Shown: positions 7,008 to 13,644 of the stretch, piece by piece
How positions within the stretch are numbered: position 1 is the first letter of the stretch
How the letters are laid out: each line of letters begins with the position of its first letter
Assembly: GCA_905209725.1 (NCBI GenBank)
Contig: CAJLTZ010000070.1
Location: 1 to 13,816 of the forward strand
Origin: an uncultured Muribaculaceae bacterium
GTDB lineage: Bacteria; Bacteroidota; Bacteroidia; Bacteroidales; Muribaculaceae
Length of the DNA stretch: 13,816 bases
Direction: 5' to 3'
The notes under the pieces: generated by a model
Told to the model about the DNA's origin: nothing
What the model saw: the letters and a program-made list of their open reading frames with translations, nothing else
Databases searched by the model: none
Program-made: the position numbers and the translations under genes

Positions 7008-8204
7008 ATGAACCGTATATCAAAACGAGTGGACAATCTATCAGCGTCGGCGACACTCGCCATGCTTCAGAAGACGAATGAACTGAAGGCGCAGGGCGTC
7101 GATGTGATAGGGATGACCGCCGGAGAACCAGACTTCAATACACCCGACTTCATCAAGGATGCCGCCAAGCGCGCGATAGATGAGAATTATTCGCACTATA
7201 CGCCGGTGGCCGGTTTTGAGAGCCTTCGCCGCGCCATATGCGACAAACTCAGGAGCGAGAATGGCCTGGACTATGATACGGATCAGATTGTGGTGGGGAA
7301 TGGCGCCAAGCAGGAACTTGCCAATCTGCTGCTTGCCACGGTGAATCCCGGCGATGAGGTGATCATTCCGGTGCCGGCGTGGGTGAGTTATGTGGAGATG
7401 GTGAAACTTGCCGGGGGCGTGCCGGTCACGGTGGCAGGTCTTGCAGCAAACAACTACAAGATTACTTCCGCGCAGCTCGATGAGGCGATCACACCGCGCA
7501 GCCGTGTGCTGATGCTCAATTCGCCGAGCAATCCCACCGGCGCTGTCTACAGTGAAGCCGAGATCCGAGCGCTCGCAGAGGTTCTCGCCCAACACCCCGA
7601 CATCCTCGTGCTATCAGATGAGATTTATGAGCACATAAATTTCGTGGGTGGAGTGACGAGCATCGCCACAATGCCGGGGATGAAGGAACGCACGATAGTG
7701 GTCAACGGAGTGTCGAAGGCATACGCGATGACAGGCTGGCGCATCGGATATCTGGCAGCACCCAAGGATTTAGCCAAGGCAGTGAATAAACTTCAGGGGC
7801 AGTACACCTCGGGCGCGTCCTCGATAGCGCAGAAGGCTGCAGAGGCAGCGTATACCGGTCCGCAGGAATGTGTCGAGGAGATGCGCGAGGCGTTCCGTCG
7901 CCGCCGCGACCTTATCTGCGAGCTCGCACGAGATATTCCCGGATGGAAGGTGATGCGTCCCGGCGGGGCGTTCTATCTTCTCCCCGACGTCTCGGCGCTG
8001 ATGGGCACTCGCTGTGGCGACCGCGAGATCCGCACTTCAGGCGACTATGTGATGTATCTTCTCGAGAAGGCGCATGTGGGCTGTGTGGATGGCGAGGCAT
8101 TCTGCTCGCCGGGACATATCCGTCTGAGTTATGCTACGAGCGACGACAATATCCGCGAGGCGATGCGTCGCATCAAGGAGGCCACTGAAGCGCTTGCTCG
8201 CTAA
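7008..8204 (+). CDS. aspC: Pyridoxal-phosphate aminotransferase, probable aspartate aminotransferase
   Basis: Class I (fold type I) aminotransferase of 398 residues, family length, with the pattern of the I-beta aspartate aminotransferases found in Bacteroidetes and Firmicutes. It would interconvert aspartate plus 2-oxoglutarate with oxaloacetate plus glutamate. Visible features are the N-terminal TAGEPDFNTPDFI substrate/cofactor loop, VVGNGAKQEL at the phosphate-binding helix, NSPSNPTG with the conserved Asn that contacts the PLP ring, LSDEIYEHI with Asp and Tyr ligands, and GVSKAYAMTGWRIGY with the Schiff-base Lys237. A C-terminal HIRLSYA supplies the substrate-carboxylate Arg. Exact donor and acceptor specificity cannot be read from sequence. 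It has its own promoter (6890-6921). The protease gene follows after 68 nt with no terminator, so read-through is likely. Confidence 0.93.
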   Translation: MNRISKRVDNLSASATLAMLQKTNELKAQGVDVIGMTAGEPDFNTPDFIKDAAKRAIDENYSHYTPVAGFESLRRAICDKLRSENGLDYDTDQIVVGNGAKQELANLLLATVNPGDEVIIPVPAWVSYVEMVKLAGGVPVTVAGLAANNYKITSAQLDEAITPRSRVLMLNSPSNPTGAVYSEAEIRALAEVLAQHPDILVLSDEIYEHINFVGGVTSIATMPGMKERTIVVNGVSKAYAMTGWRIGYLAAPKDLAKAVNKLQGQYTSGASSIAQKAAEAAYTGPQECVEEMREAFRRRRDLICELARDIPGWKVMRPGGAFYLLPDVSALMGTRCGDREIRTSGDYVMYLLEKAHVGCVDGEAFCSPGHIRLSYATSDDNIREAMRRIKEATEALAR

Positions 8205-8272
8205 GGGAGTCAGAAAGAGTTTAGGTAAGGAGGTCTGGTCATACCAAGTTAAATCGGATAAAAGAATAGAAC

Positions 8273-10345
8273 ATGAAAGCAAAGATTTTGATTACGATGC
8301 TGGGCATGTCGGCAGGGATAGCCGCGCTTGCAGCCCCCGTCACGCCTGAGGAGGCGCTATCGCGTGCGCTTGAGTCGGCACCAAGAAAGATGGCCTCGAA
8401 AGGGGCCGGCGCTTTTCGTCTTGCAGAGACAGTAAAAGCATCCGGCAATGCGGCGCTTTACCTCTACGAGAAGCCCCAGGGGGGATATCTCGTGCTCAGT
8501 GCCGACGATGCCACTCCTCTCTTGCTCGGCTATAGCGAGCAGGGCGTGCTTGCCACACCTGAAGGGGAAGCCAATCCGGAGTTCCGCTATTGGGTGGAGA
8601 CTTTGAGCCGCCAGGTGGCCTATGCCGCAGAGAATGCCGGCGGAAGGGGGTCGCGTCATAGATCCATATCGAGCCGTGTGCGTCCTCAGCGCGAGTCAAT
8701 CGCCCCGCTTTGCAAGACCCAGTGGAGCCAGACCGCACCGTATAACAACCGCTGCCCGATGCAGGCGGGATACCGCACCGTTACCGGGTGTGTCGCCACG
8801 GCTATGGCGCAGGTGATGAAATATCACAGATGGCCCGAGGCCGGCATGGGCGATAATATCATATACACCACCAGCAAGGGCCTGCAGGTAAGCTGCCGTA
8901 TCAGCAAATATACTTTCGACTGGGACAACATGCTCAATACTTACTATGATGGCTATTATGATGACACAGAGGCCGGAGCTGTGGCGGAACTGATGTTCTG
9001 CGCGGGTGCTTCTGTTCAGATGAACTACACCGCGCAGTCGAGCGGGGCCCAGTCGTTTAGAATCTGCAAGGGCCTTGGCACCAATTTCGGGTATGACAAG
9101 GGAATGCGGTGCGAATCGCGCGATGCATATTATCTCTACGACTGGGAGGATCTTGTCTATGACAACCTGAAGAATGTGGGTCCGTTGATTTATGACGGTC
9201 AGAGTTATGAGGGTGGACATTCATTCGTTTGCGACGGCTATGACAAGGATGGCTATTTCCATTTCAACTGGGGCTGGGGCGGCATGAGCGACGGCTATTT
9301 CCTTCTGGATGCCCTTGATCCCATGGAGCAGGGCACAGGCGGCAGCCTTTCGGGCACCGGTTTCAATTTCGCGCAGGATATTATCGTAGGCATCAAGCCT
9401 GACAAAGAGGGCACGTCGACCTGGTCAGGACAGCTGGCCACATCCGGGGCGGTGACCTTCACCCGCAGCGGCACTTACCTCAGAGGCTCCATGTCGAAGG
9501 ATGCCACGATCTATAATTGCAGCGATGTCACAATTGATAGCGGATATTTCTATCTGCAGCTCAATGATGCCCAGAACAAACCTGTGACATATATCCAGTC
9601 GGAGGAATCACTTGCAGGCTTAGGATACCTGTATGGCTATAACGGCTTCTCTTTCAACCTGAACAATTGCGACCCCGGAACATACATCTGCCGACTGTAT
9701 TATAAAGCCAACGGCAGCGATTATATTCCATTGCCTCTTCCCGTATATAATGAAACGTCGTGGCAACTCGTGAGGGAGAAAGCGGCGTCGATGAGCAGAA
9801 TAGAAGCCTTCGAAAGGGAGATTCCCGAGCTGCATGATGCCAAATATCCGGAGGTGATAAAGAATGGCGGCGATGTTGAAATTACAGGTACGATGGTAAA
9901 CGGCAGCAGTTTGCCATGGTTCAGCAATGTCTCGCTTCTCCTCATTGACGACGCGCAGGAGAATCTTTTGGGTGCTTTTTATCCCACTCCATATGACATA
10001 GAGGAGAAAACGGAAGCTCCGTTCACATATAAGTCTAACATGATGACGGCGATGAATGCCGGCGACCTGGGATATGTATATGCGGTGATGGCGGTAGAGG
10101 TAACGGGCGAATATCTGTTCCTTACGGAGCCTGTGCGTATCGCAGTGACGGCAGATGGCAACAAGCCGGACTATCCTGATACAATCGATGTTGACGAAAT
10201 CATAACCGGTGAGGATGGCGATGTGGAGTATTACACCCTTGCCGGCGTGCGTGTGGCAGTAGTGAAGGCCGGCGAGAAGCCGGCGCTTCCGCGCGGCATC
10301 TACATCCGCAAAGCAGGAGCAAAAGCCGGGAAAGTGGCTTTGTAA
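8273..10345 (+). CDS. Secreted C10 family cysteine protease (streptopain-like)
   Basis: A 690-residue exported protease. Residues 1-21 are a signal peptide (hydrophobic core, then AALAAP). Residues about 22-125 are the propeptide with the Spi-like region (ALYLYEKPQGGYLVLSADD), followed by a basic Arg/Ser stretch (125-140) suited to processing. The papain-like C10 domain holds Cys173 in TGCVATAMAQVMKYH, His316 in GGHSFVCDGYD, and FNWGWGG (331-337), all as in SpeB. After about residue 385 come beta-rich regions of no named family. The last 40 residues (YTLAGVRV ... LPRGIYIRKAG) match the C-terminal tail of the two LRR proteins at 11090-13183 and resemble a short type IX secretion sorting domain. 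Relatives include SpeB and Bacteroides fragilis Bfp proteases. A strong terminator follows at 10374. Confidence 0.93.
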   Translation: MKAKILITMLGMSAGIAALAAPVTPEEALSRALESAPRKMASKGAGAFRLAETVKASGNAALYLYEKPQGGYLVLSADDATPLLLGYSEQGVLATPEGEANPEFRYWVETLSRQVAYAAENAGGRGSRHRSISSRVRPQRESIAPLCKTQWSQTAPYNNRCPMQAGYRTVTGCVATAMAQVMKYHRWPEAGMGDNIIYTTSKGLQVSCRISKYTFDWDNMLNTYYDGYYDDTEAGAVAELMFCAGASVQMNYTAQSSGAQSFRICKGLGTNFGYDKGMRCESRDAYYLYDWEDLVYDNLKNVGPLIYDGQSYEGGHSFVCDGYDKDGYFHFNWGWGGMSDGYFLLDALDPMEQGTGGSLSGTGFNFAQDIIVGIKPDKEGTSTWSGQLATSGAVTFTRSGTYLRGSMSKDATIYNCSDVTIDSGYFYLQLNDAQNKPVTYIQSEESLAGLGYLYGYNGFSFNLNNCDPGTYICRLYYKANGSDYIPLPLPVYNETSWQLVREKAASMSRIEAFEREIPELHDAKYPEVIKNGGDVEITGTMVNGSSLPWFSNVSLLLIDDAQENLLGAFYPTPYDIEEKTEAPFTYKSNMMTAMNAGDLGYVYAVMAVEVTGEYLFLTEPVRIAVTADGNKPDYPDTIDVDEIITGEDGDVEYYTLAGVRVAVVKAGEKPALPRGIYIRKAGAKAGKVAL

Positions 10346-10373
10346 AATCTGACTCGCATTGAATCATATATAA

Positions 10374-10413
10374 TGGGCTGTGTCGATGGCGACACGGTCC
10401 ATTTTATTTTTTT
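10374..10413 (+). terminator. Intrinsic terminator of the C10 protease gene
   Basis: A 12-bp stem (TGGGCTGTGTCG at 10374-10385 with CGACACGGTCCA at 10390-10401, two G-U pairs) closes an ATGG loop and runs straight into a T-rich tract (10402-10413). It lies 28 nt after the protease stop codon. Confidence 0.88.
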
Positions 10414-10469
10414 AAGAATTTTTTTAAAAGTTTGATTATAATTGGCCAAATCCTCTGGAAATCAATAAA

Positions 10470-10501
10470 TTTGCCCAAATAAGAAAAAATTGGTAATTTT
10501 G
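10470..10501 (+). promoter_or_regulatory. Bacteroidetes-type promoter abutting the elaA start codon
   Basis: TTTG at 10470-10473 and TAATTTTG at 10494-10501 (TAnnTTTG) are separated by 20 nt. The -7 element ends 4 nt before the ATG at 10506, so transcription should begin at or within a few bases of the start codon. The surrounding 10402-10500 is very AT-rich. Confidence 0.8.
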
Positions 10502-10505
10502 CTTT

Positions 10506-10943
10506 ATGGAATTTGTTGTTAGGGAGTTTGCGCAACTTCCGGTGGATGATTTATATGAGATACTCCGGTTGCGGTCGGAGGTGTTTGTGGTGGAGCAGGA
10601 CTCAGTCTATCAGGATATTGACGGGACCGACAAGGAATCCGTGCATGTCTATATCAAGGACGGGGATAGAATTGTGGCCTACCTGCGGGTGATCCGACCG
10701 GGCGTAATATGCGAGGGAACATCGATTGGCCGTGTGCTGACGGTGATGGATGAAAGGCGTAAAGGGTTAGGGCGGATGTTGATGATTAAAGGTATAGAGG
10801 TGGCGCGGAGAGTGGCTTCGGATTTGCCAATAGAGATAAAGGCACAGACGTATCTCACCGGGTTTTATGAGAGCCTTGGTTTCAGGATATGCTCCGACCC
10901 CTACATCCACGAAGGGCGTCCGCACATCACGATGCAGCTGTAG
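10506..10943 (+). CDS. ElaA-like GNAT N-acetyltransferase
   Basis: A cytoplasmic acetyltransferase of 145 residues, close to the length of E. coli ElaA (about 150). The ElaA pattern runs throughout: LYEILRLRSEVFVVEQ, then YQDIDGTD, VAYLRVIRPG, IGRVLTVMDERRKGLGRMLM (acetyl-CoA pyrophosphate-binding R-x-x-G-x-G/A-type loop), KAQTYLTGFYESLGF and a final HEGRPHITM. The acceptor substrate is unknown for the family. The ATG at 10506 is kept because the N-terminus aligns with ElaA without excess; no in-frame ATG lies nearby. The predicted transcription start coincides with this codon. Immediately after the TAG stop, the same frame continues into a degenerate copy of the gene's own 3' segment. Confidence 0.9.
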   Translation: MEFVVREFAQLPVDDLYEILRLRSEVFVVEQDSVYQDIDGTDKESVHVYIKDGDRIVAYLRVIRPGVICEGTSIGRVLTVMDERRKGLGRMLMIKGIEVARRVASDLPIEIKAQTYLTGFYESLGFRICSDPYIHEGRPHITMQL

Positions 10944-11021
10944 GCAACGGTGAGCCCTTCCATAAAGGCCCAGACATATCTCACAGGATTTTACGAATGC
11001 ATGCCAAAGGCGCTAACATGA
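10944..11021 (+). pseudogene. Remnant of a duplicated ElaA-like gene 3' segment
   Basis: Directly after the acetyltransferase stop, in the same frame, 25 codons run to TGA at 11019-11021. They include IKAQTYLTGFYE, identical in protein to the parent gene. At DNA level 10962-11000 matches 10836-10874 at 32 of 39 positions, most differences being silent. There is no start, no acetyl-CoA loop and no ElaA C-terminus, so it cannot be a functional gene. It could be the scar of a second, diverged acetyltransferase copy lost by deletion. Confidence 0.7.
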
Positions 11022-11055
11022 ATATCCCCGGCTGCGCGTCGCAGTCAGGGATATT
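11021..11055. terminator. Hairpin between convergent genes (possible bidirectional terminator)
   Basis: A 16-nt arm (11021-11036, AATATCCCCGGCTGCG) pairs with 11040-11055 across a CGT loop, with one mismatch and one G-U pair. It sits between the + strand acetyltransferase/remnant and the - strand LRR gene ending at 11090. The flanking T-runs are short (ATATTT on +, none long on -), so termination strength is uncertain, but position and stability fit a shared transcript end. Confidence 0.6.
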
Positions 11056-11089
11056 TGAAGATTGACTTGAGATTTAAGGATTTATTGAA

Positions 11090-12115
11090 TCACTTGATTG
11101 CCACTTTGCGGCCCCGGTAGATGTATATGCCGGGTGCGAGCCAGTCGGGGGTGTCGCCGTTGAAATTGCTGATTACCAATCGTCCGGTAAGGTCATAGAG
11201 GTCGCAACTGGTGGGTGAGGCATCTTCCACAGCGGAGCGTATGCCGTTGGTCTGGTTGGCATTGTCGCCGTTGCCTTTGTTTTCCATTTCCTCGATTGTA
11301 TTGTAGAATAGGAATCTCCCCCACATATCAGTGGCATAGCCTGTGGTCATAGTTTGCTCGTTAATTTCATAACTGCAAAGATTCTTATATTTTTCAAGAG
11401 CTTCCGCGGGTACAAACAGTCGAGTATTTATTTGCCGGAATCTGAATTTGGGGATAGCGGCATCAAAGATTTCCTCTACATTTTTACCGCTATATTCAAT
11501 GTATGGTGCAGAGGGATCAATTAGATAAGGAGAATCATGATTAAGCATAGAATAAAGCATAGAAATAGCATTGTCATTAATTCCCCACATGAGAGGCATC
11601 GTATAATTGAAGGCATCGCTTGTCACATATGATTTTGCATTCACCGGCCCGTCAGGTGTATCTGAATATTCCGTAAGTTCAGAAACGGTCCAAACCTGCG
11701 GTGGGGTGGATGATCTTATAATTATGGAATCCGGGAAATGCGGTTGTCCAATAAAGTACCAAGGATTGATGGCGAAAGCCATTTTACCAATTCGTTTAAC
11801 AGATTCGGGGATGTCAATTTTTCTGAAACGATGCAATCTGAAAGCGGAATCAGCAATCGATACAACAGTATAATCAATCCCTTCGTGTGTCACAACGGGG
11901 GGGATTATTAAGATGTCTGTAAGTTTGTTTCTGTCCTCACAAGTAAGTAATCTGACGTTGTGCACATTCCCAACCGCATCAATAGGTTGGAAGATGAGAT
12001 TGTCTTGTACAAATTGCCATGTTTCGGCATTGGCCTGAACTCCAGCGCATACCAGCATCATGGAGATTATTTTGTATTTGTTAAGCATTTTTTCTAATGT
12101 TTTAAGAGGGTTCAT
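11090..12115 (-). CDS. Exported BspA-like short-LRR protein with C-terminal GIYI tail
   Basis: A 341-residue protein. The N-terminal hydrophobic stretch ending AGVQANAETW is a signal peptide; a second start (ATG at 12088, residue 10) would give a more typical signal peptide. One clear BspA-type leucine-rich repeat is seen (VVSIADSAFRLHRFRKIDIPESVKRIGKMAFA, about 85-116). A long non-repeat region follows, with SSTPPQVW and VPAEALEKYKN, both common in Bacteroidetes BspA-like proteins. The last 38 residues hold LYDLTGRLV and LAPGIYIYRGRKVAIK, the tail shared with the C10 protease and the downstream paralogue. The function is unknown; surface or secreted localisation is inferred. Codon use is more AT-rich than in the + strand housekeeping genes. 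No promoter of the TAnnTTTG type was found upstream. Confidence 0.8.
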   Translation of the reverse strand: MNPLKTLEKMLNKYKIISMMLVCAGVQANAETWQFVQDNLIFQPIDAVGNVHNVRLLTCEDRNKLTDILIIPPVVTHEGIDYTVVSIADSAFRLHRFRKIDIPESVKRIGKMAFAINPWYFIGQPHFPDSIIIRSSTPPQVWTVSELTEYSDTPDGPVNAKSYVTSDAFNYTMPLMWGINDNAISMLYSMLNHDSPYLIDPSAPYIEYSGKNVEEIFDAAIPKFRFRQINTRLFVPAEALEKYKNLCSYEINEQTMTTGYATDMWGRFLFYNTIEEMENKGNGDNANQTNGIRSAVEDASPTSCDLYDLTGRLVISNFNGDTPDWLAPGIYIYRGRKVAIK

Positions 12116-12151
12116 ATTTGTTATTTAACTCAAGTTTCGTAAACTCAACTT

Positions 12152-12250
12152 GAAGTTTGAAGTTTAGAGTTTAGATTTTAGAGTCAAGAGTCAAGAGTCA
12201 ATGCGACAGCATACACATTAAACTCCTAAACTTCTAAACGACCTCTAAAC
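12152..12250. repeat. Heptamer array with inverted counterpart between two LRR genes
   Basis: The direct array 12152-12200 reads GAAGTTT twice, AGAGTTT, AGATTTT, then AGAGTCA three times, in exact 7-nt register. Further on, 12221-12254 carries degenerate CTAAAC-type units on the opposite strand; GAAGTTTAGAG (12159-12169) has its exact reverse complement CTCTAAACTTC at 12243-12253. The two halves could form a large hairpin in the transcript. The 165-nt gap holds no open frame of note. Confidence 0.8.
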
Positions 12251-12280
12251 TTCAACTTTTCGGTATATACGAAAGTTGAA
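12251..12280 (-). terminator. Hairpin just after the stop of the 12281-13183 gene
   Basis: TTCAACTTTTCG (12251-12262) pairs with CGAAAGTTGAA (12270-12280), with one bulged base and a 7-nt loop. On the - strand it follows the stop codon immediately. No long T-run follows, so it may stabilise the 3' end or terminate weakly. Confidence 0.5.
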
Positions 12281-13183
12281 TTATTTAATCATTACTTTCT
12301 TTCCTTTGTAGATATATATTCCGGGCTTCAGGTCAAGGTGAGACGATCCGTCATAATCCTGTACTAAGCGTCTGCCGGAGATGTCGTAAATATTGTTGTT
12401 ATAATCGAAGGTGTCCTCCGCTATATTATCTATAGCGCCGGGATAATCCTCAAGTGCCAAATAATTTTCAAAATTGCTCCATGGACCATATGAGAATTTC
12501 TCACCGCTGTTGCCGGAGGGTTTCGTGGCATCTTTATATAGGGACATGGATTCGTTTGGAACAATTAGTGTGGCCTCGATTTTACTATTAACATATTTCT
12601 GACACATTTCATCATAGTAACTATCCAGCGATGGGTCATTGATAGTAATCACATCTGAATAATTGGCTACAGCGGGGAATTTGTGCATAATTTCGATGAT
12701 TCTATGGAAGATGTCACCAAATTTAGTCCATATCATAGTCATGGTCATGTCAGAATAATTGAGACACCATGCAGCGGGAGGAACTGCGGCACGACAAATC
12801 ACCGTGTCGAGCGGCATATCTACAAAAGCCTGTTTGTCGATTATCTTCAGTGAAGCAGGCAGATCCATCTTTGTGATCTCAGTTCCGGCAAAAGCGAATT
12901 TGCCGATAGTTTGATATGGTTCGGGAATTTTGACCTCGCGTAAGGTTTTGTTCTGTTCAAATGCATAGTCACCAATTGCTGCAACAGGATACGTCACACC
13001 GTTGGCAACGGCTTCGGTGGGGAGTGTCAGAACCTCATCGTTGCCGCGGTATTTCCTAATTATGAGTATGGCATTTTTGTCAGAATCGACTCCTGCTACT
13101 AAGTCATAATCGCCGACGATTGTTGCTTCTGCTACAAGTCCGGTAGCGGCCAGCATCAATAGAGTTAATTTTGTTTTCTTCAT
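12281..13183 (-). CDS. Exported BspA-like short-LRR protein, paralogue of its neighbour
   Basis: A 300-residue protein with a signal peptide (MKKTKLTLLMLAATGLVAEA). It has two to three BspA-type LRR units at about 60-130 (VAAIGDYAFEQNKTLREVKIPE, then IGKFAFAGTEITKMDLPAS and IIDKQAFVDMPLDTVIC). CRAAVPPAAW and VPNESMSLYKDA parallel SSTPPQVW and VPAEALEKYKN in the gene at 11090-12115, so the two are tandem paralogues. The C-terminal 37 residues hold NIYDISGRRLV and LKPGIYIYKGKKVMIK. Surface display or secretion is inferred from the signal peptide and tail; the ligand is unknown. A promoter lies upstream at 13236-13267. The pair is separated by 165 nt of repeats and may be one transcript. Confidence 0.83.
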   Translation of the reverse strand: MKKTKLTLLMLAATGLVAEATIVGDYDLVAGVDSDKNAILIIRKYRGNDEVLTLPTEAVANGVTYPVAAIGDYAFEQNKTLREVKIPEPYQTIGKFAFAGTEITKMDLPASLKIIDKQAFVDMPLDTVICRAAVPPAAWCLNYSDMTMTMIWTKFGDIFHRIIEIMHKFPAVANYSDVITINDPSLDSYYDEMCQKYVNSKIEATLIVPNESMSLYKDATKPSGNSGEKFSYGPWSNFENYLALEDYPGAIDNIAEDTFDYNNNIYDISGRRLVQDYDGSSHLDLKPGIYIYKGKKVMIK

Positions 13184-13235
13184 AACGTATATTTTTATGG
13201 TTGAAATATCTTGGTTTATCGTTGTATTTGTGCAA

Positions 13236-13267
13236 CAAACTTAGCATAAGTTATTGTAATTTGCAAA
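13236..13267 (-). promoter_or_regulatory. Bacteroidetes-type promoter for the LRR gene
   Basis: Read on the - strand, TTTG (complement of 13264-13267) is followed after 20 nt by TAAGTTTG (complement of 13236-13243), matching TTTG-N20-TAnnTTTG. Transcription should begin near 13230, giving a leader of about 45 nt. The -33 box lies inside a perfect 10-bp palindrome, ATTTGCAAAT (13259-13268). Confidence 0.78.
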
Positions 13268-13310
13268 TAAAAATACGATAAATTTAAGCAAGTTTATTTA
13301 ACACATATGC

Positions 13311-13577
13311 TCAGAATGCCTTATAAATCTGCTCTGCACCTACGAAGCCTTCCTCATTGTAGTAGCGAACGATGTAATGACCCGGTTGCAGAGTAGAATA
13401 AGACTCTTTATATTCATCGATGGCGCCGGATTTGATCAGATTCGACTCTTCGTCAAATATTATGAATATGCCGGCTGCCGTCTGGTCGGGACGAATATTC
13501 TGTTGTGCGTTTGCGCCAAGGACTACAACGCTCAGCAGCGCTGCAAGCACTGCGCTTAGAAACTTGCTTTGTTTCAT
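13311..13577 (-). CDS. Small secreted protein, unidentified
   Basis: An 88-residue protein. Residues 1-24 are a clear signal peptide (MKQSKFLSAVLAALL, then VLGANA, with cleavage before QQN). The mature 64 residues predict a few beta strands: GIFIIFDEESNLIKSG, then a turn, then LQPGHYIVRYYNEEGF and EQIYKAF. Strand order and the L-x-P-G-x-Y-I core recall the C-terminal tail of the neighbouring LRR proteins and of type IX sorting domains, so the mature protein may be little more than one such beta domain. I do not recognise a named family. The ATG is preceded by an A/C-rich leader on the coding strand without a Shine-Dalgarno sequence or TAnnTTTG promoter, so it is probably co-transcribed with the gene at the right edge. 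Confidence 0.72.
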   Translation of the reverse strand: MKQSKFLSAVLAALLSVVVLGANAQQNIRPDQTAAGIFIIFDEESNLIKSGAIDEYKESYSTLQPGHYIVRYYNEEGFVGAEQIYKAF

Positions 13578-13611
13578 GATTTGTGTGTTTTGGGATTGTT
13601 AATATTCGACA

Positions 13612-13644
13612 ATACTTCAAGCATGGTTACCACGCTTAAAGTAT
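13612..13644. repeat. 16-bp inverted repeat over the stop codon of the right-edge gene
   Basis: ATACTTCAAGCATGGT (13612-13627) and ACCACGCTTAAAGTAT (13629-13644) are reverse complements at 14 of 16 positions, one of the differences allowing a G-U pair, separated by a single T. The repeat covers the stop codon at 13636-13638 and lies 35 nt before the small secreted gene. No T-run follows on the - strand. Confidence 0.65.

Noticed and set aside
8226..8234. Shine-Dalgarno-like TAAGGAGGT upstream of the C10 protease
   Set aside because: It is about 40 nt from the ATG at 8273, too far to serve it, and no small open frame begins in the proper distance.
10346..10505. tRNA or other RNA gene in the AT-rich gap after the protease
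   Set aside because: Only the terminator hairpin and the promoter are supported; no cloverleaf or other fold is apparent.
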